Shown piece after piece: positions 21,764 to 30,376 of a DNA stretch of 64,000 nucleotides. The stretch comes from GWE2-40-63 sp050179685 (lineage in GTDB: Bacteria > Bacteroidota > Bacteroidia > Bacteroidales > SZUA-534). Position numbers and translations under genes: made by a program. Every line of letters starts with the position of its first letter. The first letter of the stretch is position 1. The stretch lies in NCBI GenBank assembly GCA_050179685.1, contig JBFXEW010000011.1, positions 1 through 64,000 on the forward strand, given 5' to 3'. The notes under the pieces are model-generated. The model was not told where the DNA came from and ran no database searches. It saw only the letters and a program-made list of their open reading frames with translations.

Positions 21764-23688
21764 GGATGTCTGACCATTGTTTTTACCACAACGCCCTTGT
21801 CGGTTTCAACACGCACATAATAAAAACCAATGGGAATGTTTGACATATCCAAATGAATCCGCGATGGATTGTCGGGATATAATTGGGTAAACACCTGACG
21901 CCCTGAATTGTCGATTAGGTTTACCAATTTAATTTTTGCACCACGGCTTTTAATATTTAGGCGCTCGTTGGTTGGATTTGGTGCAATTATTATGCTCTCG
22001 TTCAGAACATCTTCCGATATACTTAAAATTATCTGAGCCGGATGCGGAGCAATAATTGTGTATTCCGGATCAAAAACAACTGCTGACACTTCAAAATCAA
22101 GATTAAAGCTATAAGATTGTTTGTTTTCAAGGTTGTGAAAAACCATTAGTGTATCTTGAGTAGCTCCTTTAAACAAAATTGGGACCTGCATTGGAAAAAA
22201 TGTAACCGCGCTATTGGTTGTGGTTTGCCTTATGGATAAAGACAGTTCGCCAGAAGTTTCCTGAAGCCAGTTTATGGTGTATGTGGGGTAACCCTGACCA
22301 TAATACCAATTATCGAAATAAGTGCTAAGATTGGTATCGGCAGCATTTTCAAAATAGGTTTTAACCTGCATGGCAGAGGCAAAACCATCAGCCGTTTCAG
22401 CATTGGTAAGTAAGTTTTTAATTCCTGTAAAAAAAGCTTCGTCGCCAATCTGGTGGCGCAATTGGTGCAAAATTAATCCGCCTTTTTGATAGGTTAGCGG
22501 ATAGCTAAATATCCGATCAACACTGGTGGTGTCTTCAACAAAAACACTTCCCGCTCGTGCCTGACTTAAAACAATTTGTAAGCGATCTTTTTTCCATTGC
22601 AAAAAACTTACCGGATGCAGGTGTTCCTGAACAAGCGCTTCACAAAAAACGGCAAAGCCCTCATTAACCCAAATGTCTTGCCAGCTTGCACAGGTAACGT
22701 AATCGCCAAACCACTGGTGTGCCAGTTCATGTGTAATCAACGAGGGAGAGAATCCTCCCATAAAACTCATGGTTTGATGCTCCATACCGCCGCCCCAGCC
22801 AAACTGGGCGTGTCCGTATTTTTCGTTGGCAAAAGGATAGGGAATAAACAGCGAACTAAAAAGTTCCATTACTCCCACAGTATATTTTGTGGCTATTTCG
22901 GCACTGCTTTTCGATTCGGGATATACATAGTTTAAGATTTCAACCGTTTGGTTTTCACTCACCTGGGCAAAATCAGCATACGATTCGTAATTTGTAACCG
23001 CAACAGCTACCAGATAAGTAGTAATTGCATGCCGATGTTTCCAGTATGCGGTTTTAAAATCCCCGATTTCAGTTTCTGAAATTAATTTTCCGTTCGAAGC
23101 CGCCCGATATTGCTTCGGGGTTTCTATGTAAATATCAATGGAATCAATTTTATCTGCCAGGGTTTGTTTACAGGGCCACCATTCTTTTGCTCCATAAGGC
23201 TCCGACAGGGTCCATAAAACCGGAACACCATTGTGTGAGCTGGTTTCAAAACTTCCAAATCCGGATTCCGGAGGAACACCGTGATAAAAAACCGTAACCG
23301 AATCAATAGTGTTTTGAGATAAAGGCTCCGGAAGGTTTATGGTAAGAATGTCGCTGGCATGAGTAAAATCGGTTGTTTCGTTTTTATACCAGACACTATC
23401 GACAGTTAAGGCTACCGAAAGATCAAAATGTACCGATGAAAAACCGTCGGTAAGTGTTTTAAAATGTGAAGCAACTGAACCCGAAATAGCTTTTACCGCA
23501 GGGTCTAGTTTCCAGAAAACCCGATGATATAGTAAATCATAATTATTATGAATGGCCGAGGGTATAAAAGTGGCTTTTTGTTTGAAGCCTTTCTTTTCAA
23601 CGGACTGCAAATAATTGGTGTCTTCATGCTGAGCCAATACTGAAAGGCCCATTCCGGCAAGTATAAGGAACAAAAACAGCTTTTTCAT
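21760..23688 (-). CDS. M1-family metallopeptidase with type IX secretion signal
   Basis: A 642-residue secreted aminopeptidase-like enzyme. Signal peptide residues 1-20 (LSVLAQ). The zinc site is HELAH (His320, Glu321, His324) with Glu343 in NEGFA. The exopeptidase motif appears as GGMEH at 300-304 where classical M1 enzymes have GAMEN. Residues about 560-642 form a type A C-terminal sorting domain (IIAPNPTNERLNI, GFYYVRVETDKGVVVKTMV), so the protein is exported by the type IX system and probably anchored or released at the surface. It stands alone, convergent with the transglycosylase-like gene. It probably degrades peptides outside the cell. Confidence 0.92.
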   Translation of the reverse strand: MKKLFLFLILAGMGLSVLAQHEDTNYLQSVEKKGFKQKATFIPSAIHNNYDLLYHRVFWKLDPAVKAISGSVASHFKTLTDGFSSVHFDLSVALTVDSVWYKNETTDFTHASDILTINLPEPLSQNTIDSVTVFYHGVPPESGFGSFETSSHNGVPVLWTLSEPYGAKEWWPCKQTLADKIDSIDIYIETPKQYRAASNGKLISETEIGDFKTAYWKHRHAITTYLVAVAVTNYESYADFAQVSENQTVEILNYVYPESKSSAEIATKYTVGVMELFSSLFIPYPFANEKYGHAQFGWGGGMEHQTMSFMGGFSPSLITHELAHQWFGDYVTCASWQDIWVNEGFAVFCEALVQEHLHPVSFLQWKKDRLQIVLSQARAGSVFVEDTTSVDRIFSYPLTYQKGGLILHQLRHQIGDEAFFTGIKNLLTNAETADGFASAMQVKTYFENAADTNLSTYFDNWYYGQGYPTYTINWLQETSGELSLSIRQTTTNSAVTFFPMQVPILFKGATQDTLMVFHNLENKQSYSFNLDFEVSAVVFDPEYTIIAPHPAQIILSISEDVLNESIIIAPNPTNERLNIKSRGAKIKLVNLIDNSGRQVFTQLYPDNPSRIHLDMSNIPIGFYYVRVETDKGVVVKTMVRHP

Positions 23689-23833
23689 GGTGTAAATAAA
23701 ATTTTAGTAAATATAGCAATTCATCACTTTTGTACGCAAAAAAGATGAAAAGTTTATTTGTTGAATCCTAAAGCCGTATAAATTAAACTTTTTTTGCACC
23801 TTGCATCATGTTTAATTTAGCACCGATTTTACC

Positions 23834-24853
23834 ATGGTTTTTGTAACGGGAGGCACCGGAATGGTGGGGGTAAGGCTTATTTTCGACTTGTTAACCAACA
23901 ACAATAAGATAGTGGCATTAATACGTCCGGGTACGTCAATCCAAAAATTCAAATCTCAATTAGGGTTTTATACCACGTTGACTGAAGCATTAATGGAACG
24001 AATTCAATGGGTTGAGGGCGATGTGCTCGATTTAGAAAGCCTGCTAAAACACATTCCCGAAAATGCTGAGGTATATCATTGTGCGGCCTTTGTTTCGTTC
24101 AGAAAAGCGGATCGGAAAAAGATTTTTGAAACCAATGTTGAAGGAACTGCAAATGTTGTGAACGCCTGTTTGCAAAAAAAGGTTAAAAAACTTTGTCATG
24201 TTAGCAGCATTGCAGCTATTGGCGGTAAAATAAAAGGGCAGCTTGTTGACGAAACCACACCCTGGTCGGCTTCCGGGAAGTCGGGATATTCGCTCAGTAA
24301 ATACTATTCTGAGATGGAAATATGGCGGGGAATTGCTGAGGGTTTGAGTGCAGTAATTGTTAATCCGGCGGTGATTCTTGGCCCCGGAATATGGAACGAA
24401 GGCAGTCCTTCGTTTTTTCCGCTTATCGACAAGGGGCTTAAGTTTTTTACTAAAGGTTCAACCAGTTATGTTGATGTAAGAGATGTTAGCCGGGCAATGA
24501 TTTTTCTAATGAATAATGAAACGGAAGGTTCTCGTTTTATTCAGGCCGCTGAAACACTAAGCTATCAGCAGTTTTTCTCTCTTATTGCAGATAAGTTAAA
24601 TGTAGACCGGCCTAAATTTTACGCAAATCGGTTAATAACGGGAATAGCCTGGCGTTTATTAGCGCTTGCTTCATTATTTACAAGAAGTACCCCACAAATT
24701 ACCCGGCAAACCCATCGGGTTTCGCATGCAACCGACAGTTACTCCGGAGCACTTTTTGCTCAGAAGTCGGGTTTTGAATATACACCCATCAACCAAACCG
24801 TTGATTATATTGCCAAACTTTATCGGCAAAGCAAACCAGAAAGAAAGACGTAA
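23834..24853 (+). CDS. NAD-dependent epimerase/dehydratase (extended SDR)
   Basis: A 339-residue extended short-chain dehydrogenase. The Rossmann glycine motif is VTGGTGMVGVRL at residues 4-15, and the catalytic pair appears as YSLSK (Tyr-x-x-x-Lys) with a preceding Ser in HVSSIAAIGG. The pattern with VNPAVILGPG and YVDVRDVSRAM resembles dihydroflavonol-4-reductase or 3-beta-HSD-like members. The substrate cannot be named. It is followed 16 bases later by the DUF3108 gene and is probably cotranscribed with it. Confidence 0.85.
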   Translation: MVFVTGGTGMVGVRLIFDLLTNNNKIVALIRPGTSIQKFKSQLGFYTTLTEALMERIQWVEGDVLDLESLLKHIPENAEVYHCAAFVSFRKADRKKIFETNVEGTANVVNACLQKKVKKLCHVSSIAAIGGKIKGQLVDETTPWSASGKSGYSLSKYYSEMEIWRGIAEGLSAVIVNPAVILGPGIWNEGSPSFFPLIDKGLKFFTKGSTSYVDVRDVSRAMIFLMNNETEGSRFIQAAETLSYQQFFSLIADKLNVDRPKFYANRLITGIAWRLLALASLFTRSTPQITRQTHRVSHATDSYSGALFAQKSGFEYTPINQTVDYIAKLYRQSKPERKT

Positions 24854-24869
24854 CAGAATTTCAATTAAC

Positions 24870-25694
24870 ATGTTACAAGCAAATAAAATAAAAGGTTTTT
24901 TTCTTTTTTTAATCATTTCTTTGATCTACGGTCAAGGTAAATTGTGGGCACAGTGTAATGTTCAGAATCAAACCTTTCGTTCTGGCGAATATGCCTTGTA
25001 TCAGGTATATTATAACTGGGGTTTTCTTTGGTTCCATGCAGCAGAGGCAACTTTTGAAACCCGACCCGCTTTGTGGGATAATAAAAAAGCTTACCATTTT
25101 GTAAGTACCGGAAAAACCCTTCCAAATTACGATTGGTTCTTTAAAGTCCGCGATGTTTATGAAAGCATTGCCGATTCTGCAACCCTTTCACCTCAATGGT
25201 TTTCACGTGTTACCAGCGAGGGCGGTTTTCAGGTAAACAATCAATATACGTTTAAACAAAATGTAATTCATTCGTCGATACAAAATAGTAATACCCCGCG
25301 CAAAACCGACACGTTAAGTTATTCGGGCTGCGTTTACGATTTACTTACAGCCATTTATGCCACCCGAACCCTATCGTACAATAAACTTCGATTAAAAGAT
25401 ACAGTAGGAATCCGCGTTGTGGTCGACAATGAGATTTTTCAGCTAACCATTCGTTATTTGGGCGTTGAGGAGATTGAAAATAAAGACGAAATCAGGTATC
25501 GATGCCAAAAATTCGCTGTGGAATTGGTTGCCGGCACAATTTTTACCGGAGGCGAAGAAATGGTGGTTTGGGTTACCGACGATAAGGCTAAAGTGCCCGT
25601 TAGGGTAGAGGCAAAGATTCTAATAGGCAGCATTGTAGCGCACCTGGCGTCTGTTTCCGGAAGCGTTTGGCCTATAAACGCAATACAACCGTAA
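24870..25694 (+). CDS. DUF3108-family exported protein
   Basis: A 274-residue protein. The correct start is the ATG at 24870, 16 bases after the epimerase stop; the open frame extends further upstream only by overlapping that gene. A signal peptide (FFLFLIISLIYGQGKLWAQ) precedes CNVQNQTFRSGEYALYQVYYNWGFLW and later VVVDNEIFQLTIRYLGVE and KAKVPVRVEAKILIGS, the pattern of DUF3108. These proteins are envelope-located with unknown function; the fold is predicted to be a lipocalin-like beta sandwich. Confidence 0.8.
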   Translation: MLQANKIKGFFLFLIISLIYGQGKLWAQCNVQNQTFRSGEYALYQVYYNWGFLWFHAAEATFETRPALWDNKKAYHFVSTGKTLPNYDWFFKVRDVYESIADSATLSPQWFSRVTSEGGFQVNNQYTFKQNVIHSSIQNSNTPRKTDTLSYSGCVYDLLTAIYATRTLSYNKLRLKDTVGIRVVVDNEIFQLTIRYLGVEEIENKDEIRYRCQKFAVELVAGTIFTGGEEMVVWVTDDKAKVPVRVEAKILIGSIVAHLASVSGSVWPINAIQP

Positions 25695-25770
25695 TATTTT
25701 CTTCAAAAGAATTACCGGTAAGACTATTTTAGCGGCTTAAAAAATAAGCGCTTAACCAGCAATTTAAGCA

Positions 25771-25800
25771 TTTGCTATTTGTAAAAAAGTAATAAATTTG
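25771..25800 (+). promoter_or_regulatory. Promoter of the coiled-coil protein gene
   Basis: TTTG at 25771-25774, 18 bases, then TAAATTTG at 25793-25800. This is a near-ideal Bacteroidota promoter. The predicted TSS (about 25807) lies downstream of the GTG at 25800. Confidence 0.65.
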
Positions 25801-25832
25801 TGGCTCGTGCATTAAACCAAAAAACATTAAAC

Positions 25833-26744
25833 GTGGATAATCTAAAAGAATTCAATTCAGCAAAACAAAACGATAGAGCTTACAAAGTAATAATTATATT
25901 GTTGTTGGTTATTTTAGTAGGGTTGGGCTATTTATATATAGTGCAACAACAAAAAACAGAGCAGAAAATTGCCGAATTAAATCAGGTAAGTAATGAAAAA
26001 GAAGCACTGACTTTTCAGTACCAAAGCCTACTCGACGATTATGAAGGCCTTGAAACCACCAACGATAGCATTTCGGCTCAGCTTTCAACCGAAAAAGAAC
26101 GAATTAAAGAATTGATGTCAGCCTTGCGCAGCACCAAAGTACAGAATCGCTATGAGATTGATAAATACAAAAAGGAATTAAAAACCCTGCGCGATATCAT
26201 GAAAGGGTTTATTCACCAGATTGACTCGCTTAACACGCTGAATATTCAGTTAACCGAAGAAAATGTTCAGATTAAAAAGCAGTACAAAACGGCAAAAGAC
26301 GAAAATCGTGAGTTAACCGAAAAGATTGAAGAAGCTTCGGACAAAGTTGCAAAAGCATCGGTTATTAAAGCGATTGGAGTAAATATGGAATCGTACAATC
26401 ATAAGGGGAAGTTAACCAACCGGGCAAGAAAAGCCAAACGCTTTGCCGTTAACTTTTCGCTCGACGAGAATGTTATTGCTCCCCAGGGAATGAAAAATGT
26501 TTATGTCCGCATTACCGATCCCAAAGAACATATTTTAATTGAGCACAACACGCCGGTTTTTAGTTACGAGGGAGAGGAAATTGCTTATTCGGCTGTTCGA
26601 CAAATTGAATACAACGGAACCATTACACCGGCAACCGTTTATTTCGAAGTTTCAGAAGAAGGAATTCTTGAAGAAGGAGAATATACCGTCGATATTTTTT
26701 GTGATGGCAGTATGATTGGTACTGGAAAAGCAGAATTAAAGTAA
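25833..26744 (+). CDS. Membrane-anchored coiled-coil protein
   Basis: A 303-residue protein if started at the GTG at 25833 (MDNLKEFNSAKQND). An upstream GTG at 25800 is the last base of the -7 box and cannot be in the transcript. One membrane helix (VIIILLLVILVGLGYLYIV, about residues 18-36) is followed by a long coiled coil to about residue 180. A compact C-terminal beta domain follows (FAVNFSLDENVIAPQGMKNVYVRITDP). The layout suggests a cytoplasmic N-terminus and a periplasmic coiled coil with a distal domain, which is inference. Function unknown. It is followed by a terminator. Confidence 0.75.
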   Translation: MDNLKEFNSAKQNDRAYKVIIILLLVILVGLGYLYIVQQQKTEQKIAELNQVSNEKEALTFQYQSLLDDYEGLETTNDSISAQLSTEKERIKELMSALRSTKVQNRYEIDKYKKELKTLRDIMKGFIHQIDSLNTLNIQLTEENVQIKKQYKTAKDENRELTEKIEEASDKVAKASVIKAIGVNMESYNHKGKLTNRARKAKRFAVNFSLDENVIAPQGMKNVYVRITDPKEHILIEHNTPVFSYEGEEIAYSAVRQIEYNGTITPATVYFEVSEEGILEEGEYTVDIFCDGSMIGTGKAELK

Positions 26745-26764
26745 ATAGAGAAAGGTATAAAATA

Positions 26765-26790
26765 AAAAGCCGCGTTAAGCGGCTTTTTTT
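26765..26790. terminator. Bidirectional terminator
   Basis: AAAAGCCGC (26765-26773) and GCGGCTTTT (26779-26787) around a five-base loop, followed by T residues. It serves the coiled-coil gene and the convergent small exported protein, whose stop codon it touches. Confidence 0.85.
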
Positions 26791-27232
26791 ATTGATTGTC
26801 TAAAAATCCAATTAGAATAGAAACGCACCCGCTTTTGAGTAATTTTTCTCCACCTTCCGAGTCTGGAACACTTACTTCAACCATTAATTGATGGGTTGCC
26901 CGGGTTCTGAAATCCCAATATTCAATAAAATTATGGTCTTCGTTGGTAAAAAGCACCTGGCCGTTTAAATCGAGCAGACGAAAACGCACCGGACCTAATT
27001 CTTCTGCAGCACAAACCACTATCCGGTAATCCTGATTGCTGTAAAATGTAAGCATTAGTTCAGCAATATCGCCCTGATTAAGCACAGCACTGTTTAATTG
27101 CCCGTTATAAATGTAAGGATGTAACTTGGGTTTGCAATAATCCTTGGTGAACGATTTACATTGCGAAAAGCCCGTCAACTGAAATCCCCCAAGTAGTACA
27201 AAAAGAATTATAAATTTGCTTATTGTTTTCAT
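26789..27232 (-). CDS. Small exported protein of unknown function
   Basis: A 147-residue protein starting MKTISKFIILFVLLGG, with a signal peptide ending near FSQC. I chose the ATG at 27232; seven further codons upstream are possible but break the signal peptide shape. The mature part has several cysteines (two near the N-terminus, in CKSFTKDYCKP) and beta-rich stretches (RFRLLDLNGQVLFTNED). I do not recognise the family. It follows the lipoprotein gene on the same strand by 36 bases and is probably in its operon. Confidence 0.65.
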   Translation of the reverse strand: MKTISKFIILFVLLGGFQLTGFSQCKSFTKDYCKPKLHPYIYNGQLNSAVLNQGDIAELMLTFYSNQDYRIVVCAAEELGPVRFRLLDLNGQVLFTNEDHNFIEYWDFRTRATHQLMVEVSVPDSEGGEKLLKSGCVSILIGFLDNQ

Positions 27233-27268
27233 TAGGTGCGTTTTTGGATGCATTCAATATAGGTATAA

Positions 27269-28153
27269 TTAACTAACAATTTTTAATCGAATTTGATTTA
27301 CCAAGCGGGTAATATCACTCAGTTGTTTATCGGTTATAATAATCTTCATTTCATTGTCGATGCTTGTGGTTTTCGCTTCCTGGTCGGTTACCACCACCGA
27401 TTTATCGTGCGATATTTCAACCGTTGAATAAACAGCAGCAAGTTCTTCAAAATGAGGATAAAACTCAGCAATTGCCGGGTTTTCTTTGTACTCACCAATT
27501 AACGACATCAGATTTTCGATGGCATATTTTTGCTCGGCAATATTATTAAGCAAGGTTTGGTTAATCTGCCCGTCCATCAGGTTTACGGCAAAATACATTC
27601 CCTCAATCCATCCACCAATTAAAATGAAAGCCGCGGTTAAATCGCGTTCGTTTTCTTTTAGATAGCCGTTGGCGCCGGCATAAGTTTCAGCAATTATCTG
27701 AAAGATAGAATCGCGGTTTTCAATGTTTTCTTCAATTCGGTTTATGGTTTCCGCACCTTCGTCTTCAGGAATCTGCAGCAAATCAGTTATTTTACGAATG
27801 GCAGATAAATAACTGATGGATGATTGCAATTGATCGTAAACCCGGCAATAACACAGGTCGGCACCATAAACTCCAAAATTAAGCGCCAAATCAGACGACG
27901 AATTGTATTTGTCAACATTCGAAATTGGATTCAGCAAGTCGGGGTTAAACGGACTTTCCGTAGCTAACAGTGTTTGTGTTAACTCAATGGGTGATGGGAG
28001 ATTAAAAAATATCTTTTTTACAGATTTTTCCTGGCTGGGAACCTTGTCGAGCGTGATGTCGCCAGCTATGTTTTTTTGCTTGTCTGTTTTATCAGCACAA
28101 CTTACAGAACCAAAAATAAAAAACAGAATTACAAGCCAGTTCAGGTACTTCAT
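27269..28153 (-). CDS. Lipoprotein of unknown function
   Basis: A 294-residue lipoprotein starting MKYLNWLVILFFIFGSVSCADK; Cys19 is the likely lipid anchor. The frame continues 35 codons upstream, but a promoter lies inside that extension (28202-28231), which supports the ATG at 28153. The mature protein is mostly alpha-helical and acidic, with SSDLALNFGVYGADLCYCRVYDQ and a conserved-looking LIGGWIEGMYFA. I have seen this type as an uncharacterised conserved Bacteroidota lipoprotein and cannot name a function. The downstream small exported protein is likely cotranscribed. Confidence 0.65.
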   Translation of the reverse strand: MKYLNWLVILFFIFGSVSCADKTDKQKNIAGDITLDKVPSQEKSVKKIFFNLPSPIELTQTLLATESPFNPDLLNPISNVDKYNSSSDLALNFGVYGADLCYCRVYDQLQSSISYLSAIRKITDLLQIPEDEGAETINRIEENIENRDSIFQIIAETYAGANGYLKENERDLTAAFILIGGWIEGMYFAVNLMDGQINQTLLNNIAEQKYAIENLMSLIGEYKENPAIAEFYPHFEELAAVYSTVEISHDKSVVVTDQEAKTTSIDNEMKIIITDKQLSDITRLVNQIRLKIVS

Positions 28154-28201
28154 ATTTATTAGGATTAATTTTATTTCGCGTTTGATTTTTCTTCGTTTCA
28201 C

Positions 28202-28231
28202 CAAATTTAATGATTTCTCTTGTTTTTCAAT
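28202..28231 (-). promoter_or_regulatory. Promoter of the 27269-28153 lipoprotein gene
   Basis: Minus strand: ATTG (28231-28228), 18 bases, then TAAATTTG (28209-28202). It separates this gene from the polyphosphate operon upstream. Confidence 0.55.
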
Positions 28232-28278
28232 AGGTAAAAGTAAAAAAATACCAATCAAACCGTTTTTATGAAAGAAAA

Positions 28279-28956
28279 CTAGAGATCAATGCTCAAACCA
28301 ATTCCTAAAACATAGTTTAGTTTTGCCTTATGGATTAAATCGTTTTCTTTTTCAATCCGGTAATATATTTCGGCATCAAGCTGATTCGATACAGGGAAAG
28401 CTAAACCCGCGGAGTAACGATGCGTTTCAACCGTGTTTTTTATGGGGTTGTTTAAAGCCTGATACATTTCGTACGACACAAAAGGGTCAATTTTATTTTT
28501 GGGAATATCGTAAGCAACCTGAACTTTATGTCTGAGGTGCTGTGGATTTAAGTAGGTAAAATCGGCATCGTTATCGGGCAAAAAGTTTATTTGATACCGG
28601 GCCCGGTATAAAAAATCGAAACGGCCAAAACGCTCTTTGAGCCGCACGTCGCCATATAGTCTTGAGATGGTTTCGTATCCGATTTTTGGATTGCGGTTTA
28701 TTTGGAAACGGTAATAACCCCGTACCTGAACAAACTTGTTTATTTTGTATGAAACACCGGCTATTGTCAGGTAATCGCCCAGATACGAAGCATTATCCTC
28801 AAAACGGAATTCCTGCTCCAGTTTAAAGTCCATATTTTTTGTAAGCTCAAGTGAAGCCTGAACCGAATTCCAGCTTTTAAAATCTTTCTCCTGACCAGAA
28901 ATAAAACTGGAAAAAAGAACCAAAAGAAGAAATAATAAGGGTGTTTTATTGTTCAT
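28279..28956 (-). CDS. DUF2490-family outer-membrane beta-barrel protein
   Basis: A 225-residue protein with signal peptide (LLFLLLVLFSSFISGQ). The remainder fits DUF2490: SWNSVQASLELTKNMDFKLEQEFRF, then alternating strands with RGYYRFQINRN and FDFLYRARYQINF, closing with an amphipathic GIGLSIDL. It starts 11 bases inside the end of the DUF4956 gene, so it belongs to the polyphosphate operon. DUF2490 proteins are small outer-membrane barrels of unknown role. Its presence next to a polyphosphate polymerase raises the idea of an export path or a lid at the outer membrane, which is inference. Confidence 0.8.
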   Translation of the reverse strand: MNNKTPLLFLLLVLFSSFISGQEKDFKSWNSVQASLELTKNMDFKLEQEFRFEDNASYLGDYLTIAGVSYKINKFVQVRGYYRFQINRNPKIGYETISRLYGDVRLKERFGRFDFLYRARYQINFLPDNDADFTYLNPQHLRHKVQVAYDIPKNKIDPFVSYEMYQALNNPIKNTVETHRYSAGLAFPVSNQLDAEIYYRIEKENDLIHKAKLNYVLGIGLSIDL

Positions 28957-29629
28957 TGCTAATGGTCCTATATTCTATATCGTCCTGATTGGCCCAGGTT
29001 TGTTCGCTTTTAAAGAAAAACACGAGAATTTTTGCAATATCTTTTTGAAAATCAACGGAGCTAATTTCAATGCGTGTAATTTTAATTCCCAGGCGACTTT
29101 CCAAATCCTGCATCAGTTCTTTTTTTCGCGCCGGATTCACCAATTCAATTTTTTCATAAAGCACAACGGTAAACGATTCGTTCTCGAGATTTTTGAATTT
29201 TTCAATAAATAAAGTTGCTGCAACTACAATTAAGTTGGTGAACAGCAATTCAGCATAGCTTACTTTTTTGTTTGCCAGGGCGTTTACCACCGAAAGACCG
29301 ATTACCACAAATAAGTAAGTCATTTCTTTAATGGGAATAGTGGTTGTGCGGTAGCGGATAATTCCAAAAACAGCAAACAAACCCAGAGCAAAACCCAGTT
29401 GAAGTTTTACGCTTTCAAGCAAAAAGCACATCAAAAACACAACAATCCCGATTAATATAAAAGTAAAAAGGAAGTCGCGCCGGCGGGTTCTTGGGTAATA
29501 AATATAACGAACAATGGTAAAGGTAAACATAAAGTTAAATGCAAACCGCATAGCAAGTTCTGCAAAGTCGTCGGCTTTAAATATTTCAATGCCGAAAAGT
29601 TCGGTCATTAGACTAATCAGAAAATTCAT
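28946..29629 (-). CDS. DUF4956 membrane protein, partner of the VTC-type polymerase
   Basis: A 227-residue protein. Residues 1 to about 145 hold four to five membrane helices (FMFTFTIVRYIYY, FLFTFILIGIVVFLMCFLL, LGFALGLFAVFGIIRYRT, YLFVVIGLSVVNALAN), with a cytosolic C-terminal domain of about 75 residues (VNPARKKELMQDLESRLGIKITRIEI). DUF4956 genes are often found beside VTC-domain polyphosphate polymerase genes; this one overlaps that gene by 17 bases. It could form the channel through which the chain is moved, as the membrane part of yeast VTC does. That function is inference. Confidence 0.82.
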   Translation of the reverse strand: MNFLISLMTELFGIEIFKADDFAELAMRFAFNFMFTFTIVRYIYYPRTRRRDFLFTFILIGIVVFLMCFLLESVKLQLGFALGLFAVFGIIRYRTTTIPIKEMTYLFVVIGLSVVNALANKKVSYAELLFTNLIVVAATLFIEKFKNLENESFTVVLYEKIELVNPARKKELMQDLESRLGIKITRIEISSVDFQKDIAKILVFFFKSEQTWANQDDIEYRTISNEQ

Positions 29630-30374
29630 TTTTTATTTTTTTTAAGTACAATAAATTCGGCTTAAAGGCATTTTGTTTTAAATCGGGGTTTAATAAGGCT
29701 TTTCCGATGCAATACTTGCTAAAGCCCCGGGGATAAATATTCAAAGCTTTTAGCGCCAGAGCAAAAGGTGAATTGTTGACTGCTTTTTCGCGTTTTAATT
29801 CTGCAATGGCTAAATAAGGCAAAGCTTTCCGGGCATTCTGGTCTGCTACTTCAAGGTTAAAATCGAGCGTGATGCGTTCATTGGTTTTAAATGATGCCAG
29901 CGTAATGCGTTTAAACCGGTTGGTTAAGCTTGGTATTAAGTTTTCATCATCCAACCGGACAACACTGTTTAAAAATGGGTAATTAATTTCCGGTTTTTCT
30001 TCTTCAGGAATTTCAACACGTTTTTTTATGGTTTTGCCCTTATTGGTTTTTCGTTTGATTTCAAAAAAAGTATTGTTCGAAATGGTGTACGTTCGGAATC
30101 GGACTTTGAAGCGGTTTAAACGTTGATTTTGGTGGTTGTGATAAAAATCGAGTTCCGGCGAATCGAGGTATTCGGTTTGATACAACAAACAACGCTCGCC
30201 CTTAATTTCTAAAACCTGGTAATTATTTGAAACCCGGCTCAACAGCTCAGGAAGTTTATCAAGAGGAAAAACAAATTTGCGATCGACCCGGTTCATTAAA
30301 CGCAAATTGTTTAATTCATCCAGATTAATTGTTTTGAATGCCAGCAGGGCCTTATTTATTTTTTCCTCCCACAT
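29613..30374 (-). CDS. VTC-domain polyphosphate polymerase
   Basis: A 253-residue soluble protein of the VTC/CYTH-like tunnel fold. The family builds inorganic polyphosphate from nucleotide gamma-phosphates. The basic tunnel is visible: Arg29 and Arg32-Lys33 in NRVDRKFVF, Lys90, Arg92 and Arg94 in RFKVRFRTY, Lys107 and Lys109 in FFEIKRKTNKGK, then Lys114-Arg119. The acidic metal ligand is likely Glu105. No signal peptide, so cytosolic. It follows the lipoprotein gene by two bases and overlaps DUF4956 by 17. PPK-type kinases are unrelated. Catalytic activity of this protein is inferred from family, not shown. Confidence 0.85.
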   Translation of the reverse strand: MWEEKINKALLAFKTINLDELNNLRLMNRVDRKFVFPLDKLPELLSRVSNNYQVLEIKGERCLLYQTEYLDSPELDFYHNHQNQRLNRFKVRFRTYTISNNTFFEIKRKTNKGKTIKKRVEIPEEEKPEINYPFLNSVVRLDDENLIPSLTNRFKRITLASFKTNERITLDFNLEVADQNARKALPYLAIAELKREKAVNNSPFALALKALNIYPRGFSKYCIGKALLNPDLKQNAFKPNLLYLKKIKNEFSD

Positions 30375-30376
30375 TT

